Source of the DNA: Changchengzhania lutea
Lineage (GTDB): Bacteria > Bacteroidota > Bacteroidia > Flavobacteriales > Flavobacteriaceae
Direction: 5' to 3'
Assembly: GCF_006974145.1 (NCBI RefSeq)
Contig: NZ_CP039456.1
Coordinates: forward strand, 1,890,001 to 1,954,000
Length of the DNA stretch: 64,000 nucleotides
Under the pieces are notes generated by a model. That model saw only the letters and a program-made list of their open reading frames with translations. It was not told the origin of the DNA and searched no databases. A program made the translations under genes and the position numbers. This document shows positions 1 to 9,409 of the stretch, piece after piece (position 1 is the first letter of the stretch; every line of letters begins with the position of its first letter).

Positions 1-115
1 GCCAGGTGATTATACAGTAACAATAAGTGCAGAAGGCTATGCCCCACAGGAATTTATGATTACTTTAGAACCAGCTGAAGAAGAAGTTATAAATGCGACA
101 TTAGTATTGGAATAA
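1..115 (+). CDS. C-terminal end of an unidentified protein (partial)
   Basis: An open frame running in from the left edge (codons start at base 2) ends with TAA at 113-115 and gives 37 residues. The end, with PGDYTVTISAEGY followed by an acidic stretch, resembles the last strands of a carboxypeptidase-regulatory-like or similar beta-sandwich domain, common at the ends of Bacteroidetes surface proteins. The start and function lie outside the window. A terminator hairpin follows. Confidence 0.6.
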   Translation, partial: PGDYTVTISAEGYAPQEFMITLEPAEEEVINATLVLE

Positions 116-131
116 TAAAACCTAGATTTTA

Positions 132-173
132 AAAATAAAGCGTAATATCGAAAGATGTTGCGCTTTATTTTTT
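132..173 (+). terminator. Intrinsic terminator after the partial gene
   Basis: Perfect 11-bp arms (AAAATAAAGCG at 132-142, CGCTTTATTTT at 161-171) are followed by more T residues. It separates the upstream gene from the bat operon. Confidence 0.75.
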
Positions 174-344
174 AATTAAAAATTGCAATTATGATTTACT
201 TATCATAATTATTCGTTAAAGCTTTAAATAAAGGCGTTTCACCAATTTTTTTAACCATTCTTTAACAAGGATTAATGAAAAATTTTAACAATTTGCATGG
301 CTCAAATATGAGGAGTATATTCGAGAGCTTAAAAATAAAAAATA

Positions 345-1346
345 ATGGAAGAGACAGGTACAATTGATATTAAGACAATTAACGAGAAGATTGAAAGAGA
401 AAGCGCTTTTGTCGATTTACTCATGCTAGAAATGAACAAAGTGATCGTTGGCCAGAAACATATGGTGGAGCGTTTACTTATTGGTCTGTTGGGTCAAGGG
501 CATATTTTGTTGGAAGGTGTTCCAGGTTTAGCAAAAACCTTGGCGATTAATACCTTAGCACAAGCTGTGCATGGCAGCTTTAGCAGGATTCAATTTACAC
601 CGGATTTATTACCTGCAGATGTGACCGGAACATTAATTTACAATATGAAGCTTAATGATTTCTCTATCAAAAAAGGGCCTATTTTTGCAAACTTTGTGCT
701 GGCAGATGAGATTAACCGTGCACCAGCAAAAGTGCAATCGGCATTATTAGAAGCCATGCAGGAAAAGCAAGTCACTATTGGTGATGAAACTTTTATTTTG
801 GACAAGCCATTTTTAGTTATGGCTACCCAAAACCCAGTTGAGCAAGAGGGTACTTATCCTTTGCCAGAAGCACAGGTAGACCGTTTTATGTTGAAAACGG
901 TTATCGATTACCCAAAATTGGATGAGGAACAACTTATTATGCGTGCCAATTTAAAAGGCGCTTGGGATAAAGTAAACCCGGTAGTTTCGGTATCGCAAAT
1001 TTTGAAAGCTCAAGAGGCTGTACGTGAGGTGTACATGGACGAAAAAATTGAGAAGTACATTTTAGATATTATTTTTGCAACACGGTATCCAGAGAAATAT
1101 AAACTTGCCGATTTAAAACCACTAATCTCTTTTGGTGCGTCTCCTCGTGGAAGTATAAATTTAGCAACAGCAGCGAAATGCTACGCCTTTATTAAGCGAA
1201 GAGGGTATGTAATCCCAGAAGATGTTCGTGCCGTGGTTTACGATGTATTAAGGCACAGAATAGGAATTACTTATGAAGCTGAGGCTGAAAATGTCACATC
1301 TGAAGATATTATAGCTAAAATTATAAACGAAATTGAAGTACCATAA
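345..1346 (+). CDS. moxR: MoxR-type AAA+ ATPase, first gene of the bat operon
   Basis: A 333-residue MoxR-family AAA+ ATPase, thought to act as a chaperone for von Willebrand factor A (VWA) proteins such as those encoded downstream. Walker A is GVPGLAKT (58-65) and Walker B is VLADE (118-122). The sensor region has ATQNPVEQEGTYPLPEAQVDRF-like sequence typical of the family. There is no signal peptide, so it is cytoplasmic. The ATG at 345 lies after an A-rich leader with no clear Shine-Dalgarno sequence, as usual in this phylum. It leads the series moxR-DUF58-membrane protein-batA-batB-batC-batD-batE. The substrate is unknown. Confidence 0.93.
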   Translation: MEETGTIDIKTINEKIERESAFVDLLMLEMNKVIVGQKHMVERLLIGLLGQGHILLEGVPGLAKTLAINTLAQAVHGSFSRIQFTPDLLPADVTGTLIYNMKLNDFSIKKGPIFANFVLADEINRAPAKVQSALLEAMQEKQVTIGDETFILDKPFLVMATQNPVEQEGTYPLPEAQVDRFMLKTVIDYPKLDEEQLIMRANLKGAWDKVNPVVSVSQILKAQEAVREVYMDEKIEKYILDIIFATRYPEKYKLADLKPLISFGASPRGSINLATAAKCYAFIKRRGYVIPEDVRAVVYDVLRHRIGITYEAEAENVTSEDIIAKIINEIEVP

Positions 1347-1348
1347 AA

Positions 1349-1371
1349 AAGCCCCTAACCCCAAAAGGGGG
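1349..1371 (-). repeat. Short flavobacterial intergenic repeat, copy 1
   Basis: A C4/G5-rich unit (AGCCCCTAACCCC then AAAAGGGGG) just after the moxR stop. It is inverted relative to the unit at 1461-1487. Such units are scattered between genes in many flavobacterial genomes (recalled, not searched). Confidence 0.6.
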
Positions 1372-1460
1372 CACACTCGCACTCAATTAGGGGTTAAGAG
1401 GGCTTAAAACAATATCATGCGTAACACTGTTTTTCAAAATTAACATTTTAACCGCAATCA

Positions 1461-1487
1461 ATTCCCCCTTTGGGGGTTAGGGGGCTT
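1461..1487 (+). repeat. Short flavobacterial intergenic repeat, copy 2
   Basis: Reverse complement relative of the unit at 1349-1371 (ATTCCCCCTTTGGGGG then TTAGGGGGCTT). It ends immediately before the ATG of the DUF58 gene. A TTG at 1470 in the same frame lies inside the repeat and is not a credible start. Together the two units could pair in the moxR-DUF58 transcript. Confidence 0.6.
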
Positions 1488-2354
1488 ATGGATACTAAAG
1501 AATTACTAAAAAAAGTACGAAAAATTGAGATCAAGACGCGCCGTTTGTCTGATCATATTTTTGGAGGGGAATACCATTCTACCTTCAAAGGTCGTGGTAT
1601 GACTTTTAGTGAAGTACGTCAGTATCAATTTGGAGACGACGTAAGAAACATAGACTGGAATGTGACGGCGCGCTACAATGAGCCTTATGTCAAAGTTTTT
1701 GAGGAGGAGCGGGAACTTACTATGATGCTCATAGTAGATATTTCTGGTTCTGAATTATTTGGCACCGAGGAGCAATTTAAAAACGAAGTGGTCACAGAAA
1801 TAGCGGCAACCTTAGCCTTTTCGGCGACCCAGAATAATGATAAAATAGGGTTGATTTTATTTACAGATAAAATTGAACTGTATATCCCACCAAAAAAAGG
1901 GCGATCACACGTGTTGCGAATCATCCGTGAATTAATAGAGTTTCAACCAGAAAGTAAAAAAACGAATATCGCTGAAGCCTTAAAATTCATGCAAAATGTC
2001 ATGAAGAAAAAAGCCATTGTATTTGTATTGTCTGATTTTATAGCAGACGATTACCACCAAACCATGAAAATTGTTGCCAAGAAGCACGATGTTACCGGAA
2101 TACGGGTTTATGACAAACATGAAGAGGCCGTCCCGAATTTAGGAATGGTAGAAATGGAGGATGAAGAAACTGGCGAATTAATGTTGGTCAATACTTCCTC
2201 AAAAACAGTACGACGCAATTACAGTAAGTTTTATCACGATAAAGTGAATTATTATAAAGAGAGTTTTACGAAATCAGGCGCAGGTGCCATAGATTGTCGT
2301 GTTGATGAAAGTTACGTAAAAAAGCTTTTGGGTTATTTTAAAAGAAGAGGTTAA
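1488..2354 (+). CDS. DUF58 / VWA-like protein of the bat operon
   Basis: A 288-residue DUF58 protein. The DUF58 core (GRGMTFSEVRQYQFGD, then NIDWNVTAR, about residues 35-62) is followed by a VWA-like fold with a MIDAS-type motif DISGS at 84-88. It has no signal peptide or membrane segment and is probably a cytoplasmic partner of the MoxR ATPase. ATG 1488 is chosen because the frame upstream of it is repeat DNA. It is the second gene of the bat operon. The molecular role of DUF58 proteins in this operon is not established. Confidence 0.88.
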   Translation: MDTKELLKKVRKIEIKTRRLSDHIFGGEYHSTFKGRGMTFSEVRQYQFGDDVRNIDWNVTARYNEPYVKVFEEERELTMMLIVDISGSELFGTEEQFKNEVVTEIAATLAFSATQNNDKIGLILFTDKIELYIPPKKGRSHVLRIIRELIEFQPESKKTNIAEALKFMQNVMKKKAIVFVLSDFIADDYHQTMKIVAKKHDVTGIRVYDKHEEAVPNLGMVEMEDEETGELMLVNTSSKTVRRNYSKFYHDKVNYYKESFTKSGAGAIDCRVDESYVKKLLGYFKRRG

Positions 2355-2419
2355 TCTTAGTTAAAAGTTAAAAGTTAAAAGTGAGAAGTTTGAAGTTTAA
2401 TTATAACGTGAATATTGAA

Positions 2420-4054
2420 ATGAAGTCAGCAGTCTTCAGTTTTCGGGCTTCTGTCATTTTTTTCTTGGTCTTTTTTCTTTTCTCTCTTTTCTCATTTTCA
2501 CAAGTTACATCTTCAATCGATCCCACTTCCATAAAAATAGGAGAACAGATTACCTACCACATTCAAGTAGAAGCAGATTCAACAGCTTTAGTCGTTTTCC
2601 CCGAAGGGCAAACTTTTGTGCCCTTGGAAATGATTGAATCCTATGATATAGATACTTTAAAAAACAAGGACAAATTCAACCTTATAAAGAGGTATGGATT
2701 AACGCAATTTGATTCTGGTCGGTATACTATTCCGAGGCAAAAAATTATTATTGGAAGCAAAACGTTTTTTACGGACTCTCTTCAAGTTGAGGTACGCAAT
2801 ATTTTAGTCGATTCAACCAAACAAGGTTTGTACGATATAAAACCCATTATTGAAGTTGAAAAAACAGGGAGCGATTGGTGGAAATATGTGTTGTTAGCGT
2901 TATTAATTATAGGCGTTTTAGGATTTTTAATCTATTGGTTTATTTGGCGAAAAAAGCCTTTAACCGAAGAAGAACAAATAGCTTTATTACCGCCGTATGA
3001 CAGAGCCAAATTAGCTTTAAGAAAGTTGGATGAAAGCAACTATCTCGAAAACGAAGCTTTAAAGGATTACTATTCCGAACTTACCTTTATCATTCGAAAA
3101 TATTTAGATGAAAAAGTATATGATCGTGCGCTAGAGAGTACCACAGATGAACTTATTAACAGACTTAATTTATTAAAAGCGGGGAATCAGGTCGATTTAA
3201 GCAAAGAAGATATTAGAAACTTAGAAAGTATCTTAAAACGTGCCGATTTGGTAAAATTTGCAAAATCTGCCCCAGATGTAGAACTCGCTAAAATAGATAG
3301 AAATACTATTGATATTGAGATTGACCATGTTAAGGAAGCCTTACCAGAACCTACAGAAGAAGAGAAATTGCAAAACATAAAATATAAAGAAGAACAAGAG
3401 CGTAAGAAGAAACGTAATAAAACCATTTTGACAGTTATAATCGGTATCGCTTTGCTTATTATGGTTTTTATAGGCTTCTCTATTAAATACGGTTTCAGTT
3501 ATGTCAAGGACACTATTATTGGACATGATAGCATAGAACTTCTTGAAGGTGATTGGGTAACCAGTGAATATGGCGTGCCACCAATAACCATTTCAACTCC
3601 AAAAGTTTTAAAACGATTGAATCTAGAACTGCCTAATGAAGTTTTAGAACAAGCAGATGTCACCATGTTTGGATATGGTAGTTTATTAGAACGATTCAGT
3701 ATTGTTGTGGCGACATCACATTTTAAAAATTTAGGAGAAAATAAAATCGACTTACAGCAATCGGTAGAAGCCAATTTAAAAATGTGGGAACAAAAAGGCA
3801 TTCAGAATATGGTTGTTCAAAACGAAAAATTTACAACACCAAATGGTGCGGAAGGTTTAAAAACCTATGGTAATGCAGATTTTCCTTCTGTGAATGCCGG
3901 TACATTTGAAAAAGGGAATTATGTTATTTTCAGTTTTACTTCAGAAAATGTATTGCAGCAAATCATTTTGTCGTGGCGTGAAGATGATGTTTATGCAAAG
4001 CAAATGATTGAACGCATTCAAAATTCTATTGAACTTAAAAAACTAGAAGAATAA
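2420..4054 (+). CDS. Membrane protein of the bat operon, two transmembrane segments
   Basis: About 544 residues from ATG 2420; an in-frame GTG at 2381 would add 13 residues before the signal sequence and is less likely. It has an N-terminal signal sequence, a periplasmic region resembling the beta-sandwich at the start of BatD proteins, and a transmembrane segment (WWKYVLLALLIIGVLGFLIY). A cytoplasmic helical region like that of DUF4381-type proteins follows (LPPYDRAKLALRKLDESN), then a second transmembrane segment and a C-terminal domain. It sits between the DUF58 gene and batA, and its stop overlaps the batA start by one base, so the two are probably translationally coupled. Exact function is unknown. 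Confidence 0.78.
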   Translation: MKSAVFSFRASVIFFLVFFLFSLFSFSQVTSSIDPTSIKIGEQITYHIQVEADSTALVVFPEGQTFVPLEMIESYDIDTLKNKDKFNLIKRYGLTQFDSGRYTIPRQKIIIGSKTFFTDSLQVEVRNILVDSTKQGLYDIKPIIEVEKTGSDWWKYVLLALLIIGVLGFLIYWFIWRKKPLTEEEQIALLPPYDRAKLALRKLDESNYLENEALKDYYSELTFIIRKYLDEKVYDRALESTTDELINRLNLLKAGNQVDLSKEDIRNLESILKRADLVKFAKSAPDVELAKIDRNTIDIEIDHVKEALPEPTEEEKLQNIKYKEEQERKKKRNKTILTVIIGIALLIMVFIGFSIKYGFSYVKDTIIGHDSIELLEGDWVTSEYGVPPITISTPKVLKRLNLELPNEVLEQADVTMFGYGSLLERFSIVVATSHFKNLGENKIDLQQSVEANLKMWEQKGIQNMVVQNEKFTTPNGAEGLKTYGNADFPSVNAGTFEKGNYVIFSFTSENVLQQIILSWREDDVYAKQMIERIQNSIELKKLEE

Positions 4055-5058
4055 TGTTTGAAGGGATAGAATTTGTAAATAAAGAATTCTTTTGGCTATT
4101 GCTACTTTTACCATTAGCAATGGCTTGGTATATGCTTAGTTTTAAACGGCAAACTGCCGAACTTAAGATGTCTAGCTTAAAAGGGTTTAAGCTTACTAGT
4201 TCCTGGTTGCCAAAACTAAAGCATCTGTTATTTGTGCTCCGATTAATAGCCTTGGCACTTTTAATCACAGCCTTGGCCAGACCACAAACAATTGATGTGT
4301 CTTCAAAAACAAAAACAACGCGCGGTATTGATATCGTTATGGCCATAGATGTATCGGCAAGTATGTTGGCTAAAGATTTGGTTCCTAATAGATTAGAGGC
4401 TCTAAAAAAAGTAGCGGCGGAGTTTATTAAGGGGCGTCCAAATGACAGAATTGGTTTGGTAGAATATGCTGGGGAAAGCTATACAAAAACACCGATTACA
4501 AGCGATAAAGCTATCGTACTGCGCTCTTTAAAAAGTATAAAATATAATACCATTATTGAAGGAGGAACCGCCATTGGTATGGGATTGGCCACTTCGGTAA
4601 ACCGTTTAAAAGACAGCAAAGCGACAAGTAAGGTGATTATCTTATTAACGGATGGCGTTAATAACTCTGGTTTTATAGACCCTAAAATTGCCAGTGAATT
4701 AGCTGTCGAATATGGCATTAAAGCCTACACCATTGGTTTAGGTACAAATGGTATGGCATTATCACCTATTGGGATTTTGCCTAATGGAAAATTTCAATAC
4801 GGGCGTGCTCAAGTAGAGATTGATGAAGCCTTATTAAAGGAAATAGCAGATGTTACGGGCGGTAAATATTTCAGGGCCACAAATAACAAAAAGTTGGAAG
4901 AAATCTATAATGAGATCAATAAACTCGAAAAAACAGAAATAGAGGAATTTAAGTTCTATAATTATGAAGAAAAGTATAGGGGGCTGGTTATTTTAGCTGG
5001 TTTTTTATTGCTTTTAGAACTGATTTTAAGATTCACTCTTTTTAGAAGTTTTGTGTAA
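4054..5058 (+). CDS. batA: BatA, VWA-domain membrane protein
   Basis: 334 residues. Two N-terminal transmembrane segments (about 12-28 and 58-74) precede a VWA domain with an intact MIDAS motif DVSAS (99-103), and a last transmembrane segment lies at about 311-328. This is the BatA arrangement, with the VWA domain probably exposed to the periplasm. BatA was named for aerotolerance in Bacteroides fragilis, but the biochemical role is not settled. The start overlaps the previous stop (TAATG), and the next gene begins at the base after its stop. Confidence 0.9.
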   Translation: MFEGIEFVNKEFFWLLLLLPLAMAWYMLSFKRQTAELKMSSLKGFKLTSSWLPKLKHLLFVLRLIALALLITALARPQTIDVSSKTKTTRGIDIVMAIDVSASMLAKDLVPNRLEALKKVAAEFIKGRPNDRIGLVEYAGESYTKTPITSDKAIVLRSLKSIKYNTIIEGGTAIGMGLATSVNRLKDSKATSKVIILLTDGVNNSGFIDPKIASELAVEYGIKAYTIGLGTNGMALSPIGILPNGKFQYGRAQVEIDEALLKEIADVTGGKYFRATNNKKLEEIYNEINKLEKTEIEEFKFYNYEEKYRGLVILAGFLLLLELILRFTLFRSFV

Positions 5059-5586
5059 ATGAAAAAGGGAGTTATTGTTCAAGCAAGTAGTAGAAGCAAC
5101 GGTAACACATCTTTGATCGTATCTTTTGTGAATGAAGAATTAGGGTTTGATATAATAGATTTAAATAAAAAGACTATTGGGCATTTCGATTATGAATTTA
5201 ATAATCAGAATGACGATTTTAATAGCTTGTTTAAGCACATAGTAAGCAATTATGAAATTATCATTTTTGCTACACCTATTTACTGGTATACTATGAGTGG
5301 TATATTAAAAGTTTTTCTGGATAGAATTTCAGATTTTTTAAAAATTGAAAAAGAATTTGGAAGATTATTAAGGGGTAAAAAAATGTCAGTTATAAGTTGT
5401 GGTTCCGATCATGAAATATTTGATGGATTTACCATGCCCTTTGTTCAATCGGCTAATTATTTAGGAATGGATTATTTAGGACATGTACATACTTGGCTTG
5501 AAAATGATGAAATTCCAAATAAAGTTAATTTAGAAATAAAAAAATTCGTGGCAAAACAATTAAACAAATCCACGAAAAACACATAA
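5059..5586 (+). CDS. Flavodoxin-like / NADPH-dependent FMN reductase family protein inserted between batA and batB
   Basis: 175 residues with a flavodoxin-like fold. The N-terminal strand and phosphate loop (VIVQASSRSNGNTS, about 4-17) match the FMN-binding loop of NADPH-dependent FMN reductases, and ATPIYWYTMSG is the second flavin-contacting segment. The likely role is FMN-linked reduction of an unknown substrate in the cytoplasm. The gene begins at the base after the batA stop and ends 6 bases before batB, so it is transcribed within the bat operon. A gene at this position is not part of the standard set; it suggests a redox function tied to the operon or a chance insertion. Confidence 0.8.
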   Translation: MKKGVIVQASSRSNGNTSLIVSFVNEELGFDIIDLNKKTIGHFDYEFNNQNDDFNSLFKHIVSNYEIIIFATPIYWYTMSGILKVFLDRISDFLKIEKEFGRLLRGKKMSVISCGSDHEIFDGFTMPFVQSANYLGMDYLGHVHTWLENDEIPNKVNLEIKKFVAKQLNKSTKNT

Positions 5587-5592
5587 ACTGTA

Positions 5593-6630
5593 ATGTATCA
5601 ATTAGAAGAGAAAATATGGTTTTGGGCACTGGTTATTATCCCAGTAATAATCCTATGGTTTTTAGCGCTTCAGTATTGGAAACACAGAAAGCAAAATAAA
5701 TTTGCAGATAAAAGACTATTGAAACGACTGAGCCCAAATAGGTCAAACTTCAAACCTGTTTTAAAAGTTGTTGTTTTGAGTTTAGCCTTTGCCTGTTTCG
5801 CAATAGCCTTAGTTAATCCAAAAATTGGCACGAAATTAGAAACAGTAAAACGGGAAGGGGTCGATATTGTTTTCGCATTAGATGTTTCTAAAAGTATGTT
5901 GGCCGAAGATATAGCACCCAATCGTCTTGAAAAGTCAAAACAGTTAATTACTCAAATCATCAATAATTTGGCGAGTGACAGGGTGGGTATTATTGCCTAT
6001 GCCGGTAAAGCTTTTCCGCAGTTACCTATTACCACAGACTATGCTTCTGCAAAAATGTTTCTGCAAAGCATGAATACCGATATGCTGTCCTCTCAGGGTA
6101 CCGCAATTAATGAAGCCATTAAATTGGCTAAAACCTATTTTGATGATGAAGAACAAACCAACAGGGTACTTATCATCATATCAGATGGTGAAGATCATAG
6201 TGAAGAAGCGGTAGCCGTAGCTGAAGAAGCGCACGAAGAAGGCATCCGGATTTTCACTATTGGCGTAGGCGATGTTAAAGGCGGCCCTATACCAGAAAAG
6301 CGAAACGGGGTTATTTTGAATTATAAAAAAGACAATCAAGGTGAAACGGTGATAACACGCTTAAATGAGGAAACTCTAAAAAATATAGCCAATGAAGCCA
6401 ACGGGGTATACATAAACGGAAAAAACACAAATGAGGTTATTGAAAATATTAGAGGGATTTTAAATGGTATGGATAAAACCGAATTTGAAGCCAAACAGTT
6501 TGCCGATTTTAAAGATCAGTTTCAATGGTTTTTAGGTTTTGGGATTTTCTTTTTACTGTTGGATATATTTTTATTGGAACGTAAAACAGCTTGGTTGAAA
6601 AAGCTGAATTTATTTAATGAAAATTTTTAG
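5593..6630 (+). CDS. batB: BatB, VWA-domain membrane protein
   Basis: 345 residues, similar in plan to BatA: an N-terminal transmembrane segment (about 8-26), a second (about 57-74), a VWA domain with MIDAS motif DVSKS (97-101), and a C-terminal transmembrane segment near 312-328. BatA and BatB are believed to form a complex with BatC. The start follows the flavodoxin-like gene by 6 bases. The 86-base gap before batC has no obvious terminator. Confidence 0.9.
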   Translation: MYQLEEKIWFWALVIIPVIILWFLALQYWKHRKQNKFADKRLLKRLSPNRSNFKPVLKVVVLSLAFACFAIALVNPKIGTKLETVKREGVDIVFALDVSKSMLAEDIAPNRLEKSKQLITQIINNLASDRVGIIAYAGKAFPQLPITTDYASAKMFLQSMNTDMLSSQGTAINEAIKLAKTYFDDEEQTNRVLIIISDGEDHSEEAVAVAEEAHEEGIRIFTIGVGDVKGGPIPEKRNGVILNYKKDNQGETVITRLNEETLKNIANEANGVYINGKNTNEVIENIRGILNGMDKTEFEAKQFADFKDQFQWFLGFGIFFLLLDIFLLERKTAWLKKLNLFNENF

Positions 6631-6716
6631 GAACGAGAAAAGAAGGATATTTTATAAAATTCTTAACGAAGAAAAACAATACGTTTTTCTATATTAGAAT
6701 TTAGAAGCGAATAAAA

Positions 6717-7553
6717 ATGAAAAGGATAGTTTTAATTATAGTGTTAGTTTTTGTGTCAAACGGGTTTGCACAACAAAAAGAAGCGTTGTTGGCTGCAAAA
6801 AAAGCCAATAATTACGTATATGATGGCAACACCTTAGTTGATGAAGATGCGTTTATCGAGGCAGAAATGGCGTATAGAAAAGCTATTTCAGAGCAACCAC
6901 AAACCGTGGCTGGAATTTATAATTTGGGGAATTCCTATTATGAAAAAGGAAATTTTGACGAAGCATTATACCGACACCAGCAAGCAGCAAAGACCACCAC
7001 AGATAAATCTGAAAAGCATAAGGCATTCCATAATATGGGGAATATTTTAATGAAGAATAAAAAGTGCAAGGAAGCTGTTGAAGCCTTTAAAAGCGCATTG
7101 AGAAACAATCCTGCCGATGATGAAACCCGCTATAATTTGGGTTTGGCAAAAGAATGTGCTGAACAACAAAAGGATCAGCAGGATGATCAAAAGGACGACG
7201 ACAAGAAGGACAAGAATAAGGAGGACGAAGAGAAAAAGGACGATAACGAAAAGAAAGACAAAGACGGCGACGAAAAAGACGATAAAAAGGACGAAGGCGA
7301 CGAAGATAAAAAGGAAGGTGAAGATGAGAAAGATGAAGAAGGCAAACCAAAAGATGAGAAAGAAGACAAGGGCAAACAGGGCGATGAAGAAAAAAAGGAG
7401 CAACAGCAGCCCAAGCCGCAACCAGGGCAACTCTCGCCTCAGCAAATTAAAAGTCTTTTAGAGGCCATGAACAATCAAGAGCAGAAAGTTCAGGAAAAAA
7501 TGAACGCTGAAAAGCAAAAAGGCGTAAAAGTAAAAACCGAAAAAGATTGGTAA
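6717..7553 (+). CDS. batC: BatC, TPR protein with a long charged K/D/E tract
   Basis: 278 residues. A signal peptide (MKRIVLIIVLVFVSNGFAQ) is followed by tetratricopeptide repeats over about 60-145 and then by a strongly charged low-complexity stretch of Lys, Asp and Glu from about 148 to 230. A conserved C-terminal piece rich in Gln, with LSPQQIKSLLEAMNNQE, follows. BatC is probably a periplasmic scaffold for BatA and BatB. The charged tract is encoded by an A/G-rich stretch, which also creates several long false frames on both strands. Confidence 0.87.
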   Translation: MKRIVLIIVLVFVSNGFAQQKEALLAAKKANNYVYDGNTLVDEDAFIEAEMAYRKAISEQPQTVAGIYNLGNSYYEKGNFDEALYRHQQAAKTTTDKSEKHKAFHNMGNILMKNKKCKEAVEAFKSALRNNPADDETRYNLGLAKECAEQQKDQQDDQKDDDKKDKNKEDEEKKDDNEKKDKDGDEKDDKKDEGDEDKKEGEDEKDEEGKPKDEKEDKGKQGDEEKKEQQQPKPQPGQLSPQQIKSLLEAMNNQEQKVQEKMNAEKQKGVKVKTEKDW

Positions 7554-7635
7554 AAGTTTAGAACAGAGAATCAAAAATCAATAAAGAAAATGTTTCTTTC
7601 CTTTTGGGAAAGATGACCGAAGGACAGAAAGGGCT

Positions 7636-9408
7636 ATGAAGCTTATTAAATACATATCGGTAATTCTCCTCATACTTGTCACGAGTATAGGCACTGCGCA
7701 GGTAAAATTCGAAGCCAAAGTCAGTAAGAAATCGCTGGGGGTTAACGAAAGACTCCGTATTGATTTTGAAATGAACCAAGATGGCGACAATTTTAACCCA
7801 CCAGATTTTGCAGGATTTACAGTGGTTGGTGGCCCTAATCAATCCGTTAGTAATTCATGGATTAATGGTGTACGGTCCTATAAAAAAACATACAGTTACT
7901 TTTTAGCGCCCAAAGGGCGCGGTACATTCACTGTTAAACAAGCAAGCATTACCATTGACGGTGAAACTTACAAAACACTCCCTCTTAAAATTCAGGTCAC
8001 CGAGGCCGTTGATAAACCTAAGGATCCTAATGATCCTAGTTATATTGCTTCAGAGAATATTCATTTGGTAGCTGAGGTTTCAAAAGGCGATCCGTATTTA
8101 AATGAAGCCATAACCGTAGTATATAAACTTTACGTATCTCCTAATACTGGAGTGAGTAATTGGCGCCCCATTGACAATCCGAGATTCAATGATTTTTGGA
8201 GTCAGAATATCGAGATGAAAACCCAAAAAATTCAGAATGGCTCTTATAAAGGGGAAGAGTATCGTTATGTGGTGTTGCAAAAAGTCGTATTATATCCCCA
8301 AAAAACAGGTAAGTTAAATATTGAACCTTTAAGTTTAGACATAACCGTACAAGTACCAACAAACCGGCGTGATATATTTGGGAGCAGATTGATGACTTCG
8401 GTAAATAAAACGGTTTCCGCGGGCAACCGGACCATTACGGTAAAACCATTACCAGAGAAAGGAAAACCGGCAGATTTTTCAGGCGCTGTGGGCGATTTCA
8501 ACTTTAATGTGTTTACTTCGAAACAAGTACTTGATGCCTCGGAGTCTTTGCAAGCTAAAGTAGAAGTCACGGGGAAAGGCAATCTTAAATTATTCAATCT
8601 TCCTAAAATCTCACTACCGAGTTCTTTGGAAGTGTATGAGCCTGAACATGAAGAAAATGTGTCAACAAATCTATCGGGAATGCAAGGGCGGATCTCAGAC
8701 ACCTATACTGTTGTTCCCCAATTTAAAGGCAAGTATCCTATACCGAGTATCTCCTTTTCATATTTCGATTTAGAAACTGAAACCTATAAAAGATTGTCGT
8801 CCCAAGAAATCATAATTAATGTTATGGAGGGACCGACCAATGGCGATACTTTTGCTGGTAATATAGCTTCAAATGGAAACAAGCAAGCTGTAGTTTTAAA
8901 TAGTGATCAATTCAAATTTATTAAAACCAAAACTGATTTTATTAGCAAAACAGAATCAAATTTCTTTCAGTCTACCCCATTTTGGACCTTGCTATTAACA
9001 CCATTTTTACTGATTCCTTTGGCCATTGTAATCCGAAAGAAAAAAGCAACCCGGGATGCTGACGTTTATGGAAATAGAATTAGAAAAGCAGATAAACTGG
9101 CTAAGAAATATTTAGGTCATGCTAAAAAAGCACTTGGTAATAAAGAGGCGTTTTATATCGCTTTAGAAAAAGCCTTGCATAATTACTTAAAAGCGAAATT
9201 ACATATTGAAACAGGTGATTTAAGCAAAGACATAATTAAAAATCTGCTTAAAGAACGCGGTGTAAAACCTGATGTCATTCATGATTTTGAAAGTCTATTA
9301 GAAAATTGTGAATTGGCGCGCTATACACCAATCACCGTGGTTACCATGAAAGAGGATTATGAAAAAGCCGCGAAAACCATTTCTTTAATTGACAAACAAG
9401 CACGTTGA
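7636..9408 (+). CDS. batD: BatD, oxygen tolerance-type protein
   Basis: 590 residues. It has a signal peptide (about 1-22), a large periplasmic beta-sandwich region with the usual BatD start (FEAKVSKKSLGVNERLRI), one transmembrane segment (FWTLLLTPFLLIPLAIVI, about 448-466), and a cytoplasmic helical tail. The order and length match BatD of Bacteroidetes. Its TGA ends one base before the batE start, indicating coupling. Function beyond membership of the bat complex is unknown. Confidence 0.88.
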   Translation: MKLIKYISVILLILVTSIGTAQVKFEAKVSKKSLGVNERLRIDFEMNQDGDNFNPPDFAGFTVVGGPNQSVSNSWINGVRSYKKTYSYFLAPKGRGTFTVKQASITIDGETYKTLPLKIQVTEAVDKPKDPNDPSYIASENIHLVAEVSKGDPYLNEAITVVYKLYVSPNTGVSNWRPIDNPRFNDFWSQNIEMKTQKIQNGSYKGEEYRYVVLQKVVLYPQKTGKLNIEPLSLDITVQVPTNRRDIFGSRLMTSVNKTVSAGNRTITVKPLPEKGKPADFSGAVGDFNFNVFTSKQVLDASESLQAKVEVTGKGNLKLFNLPKISLPSSLEVYEPEHEENVSTNLSGMQGRISDTYTVVPQFKGKYPIPSISFSYFDLETETYKRLSSQEIIINVMEGPTNGDTFAGNIASNGNKQAVVLNSDQFKFIKTKTDFISKTESNFFQSTPFWTLLLTPFLLIPLAIVIRKKKATRDADVYGNRIRKADKLAKKYLGHAKKALGNKEAFYIALEKALHNYLKAKLHIETGDLSKDIIKNLLKERGVKPDVIHDFESLLENCELARYTPITVVTMKEDYEKAAKTISLIDKQAR

Positions 9409-9409
9409 T

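Noticed and set aside
1470-1487. TTG start of the DUF58 gene at 1470
   Set aside because: The added codons lie inside an intergenic repeat; ATG 1488 fits the family start.
7047-7461. Several long open frames on both strands inside batC
   Set aside because: They are other-frame readings of the A/G-rich Lys-Asp-Glu tract of batC; their products are simple repeats of one or two residue types.
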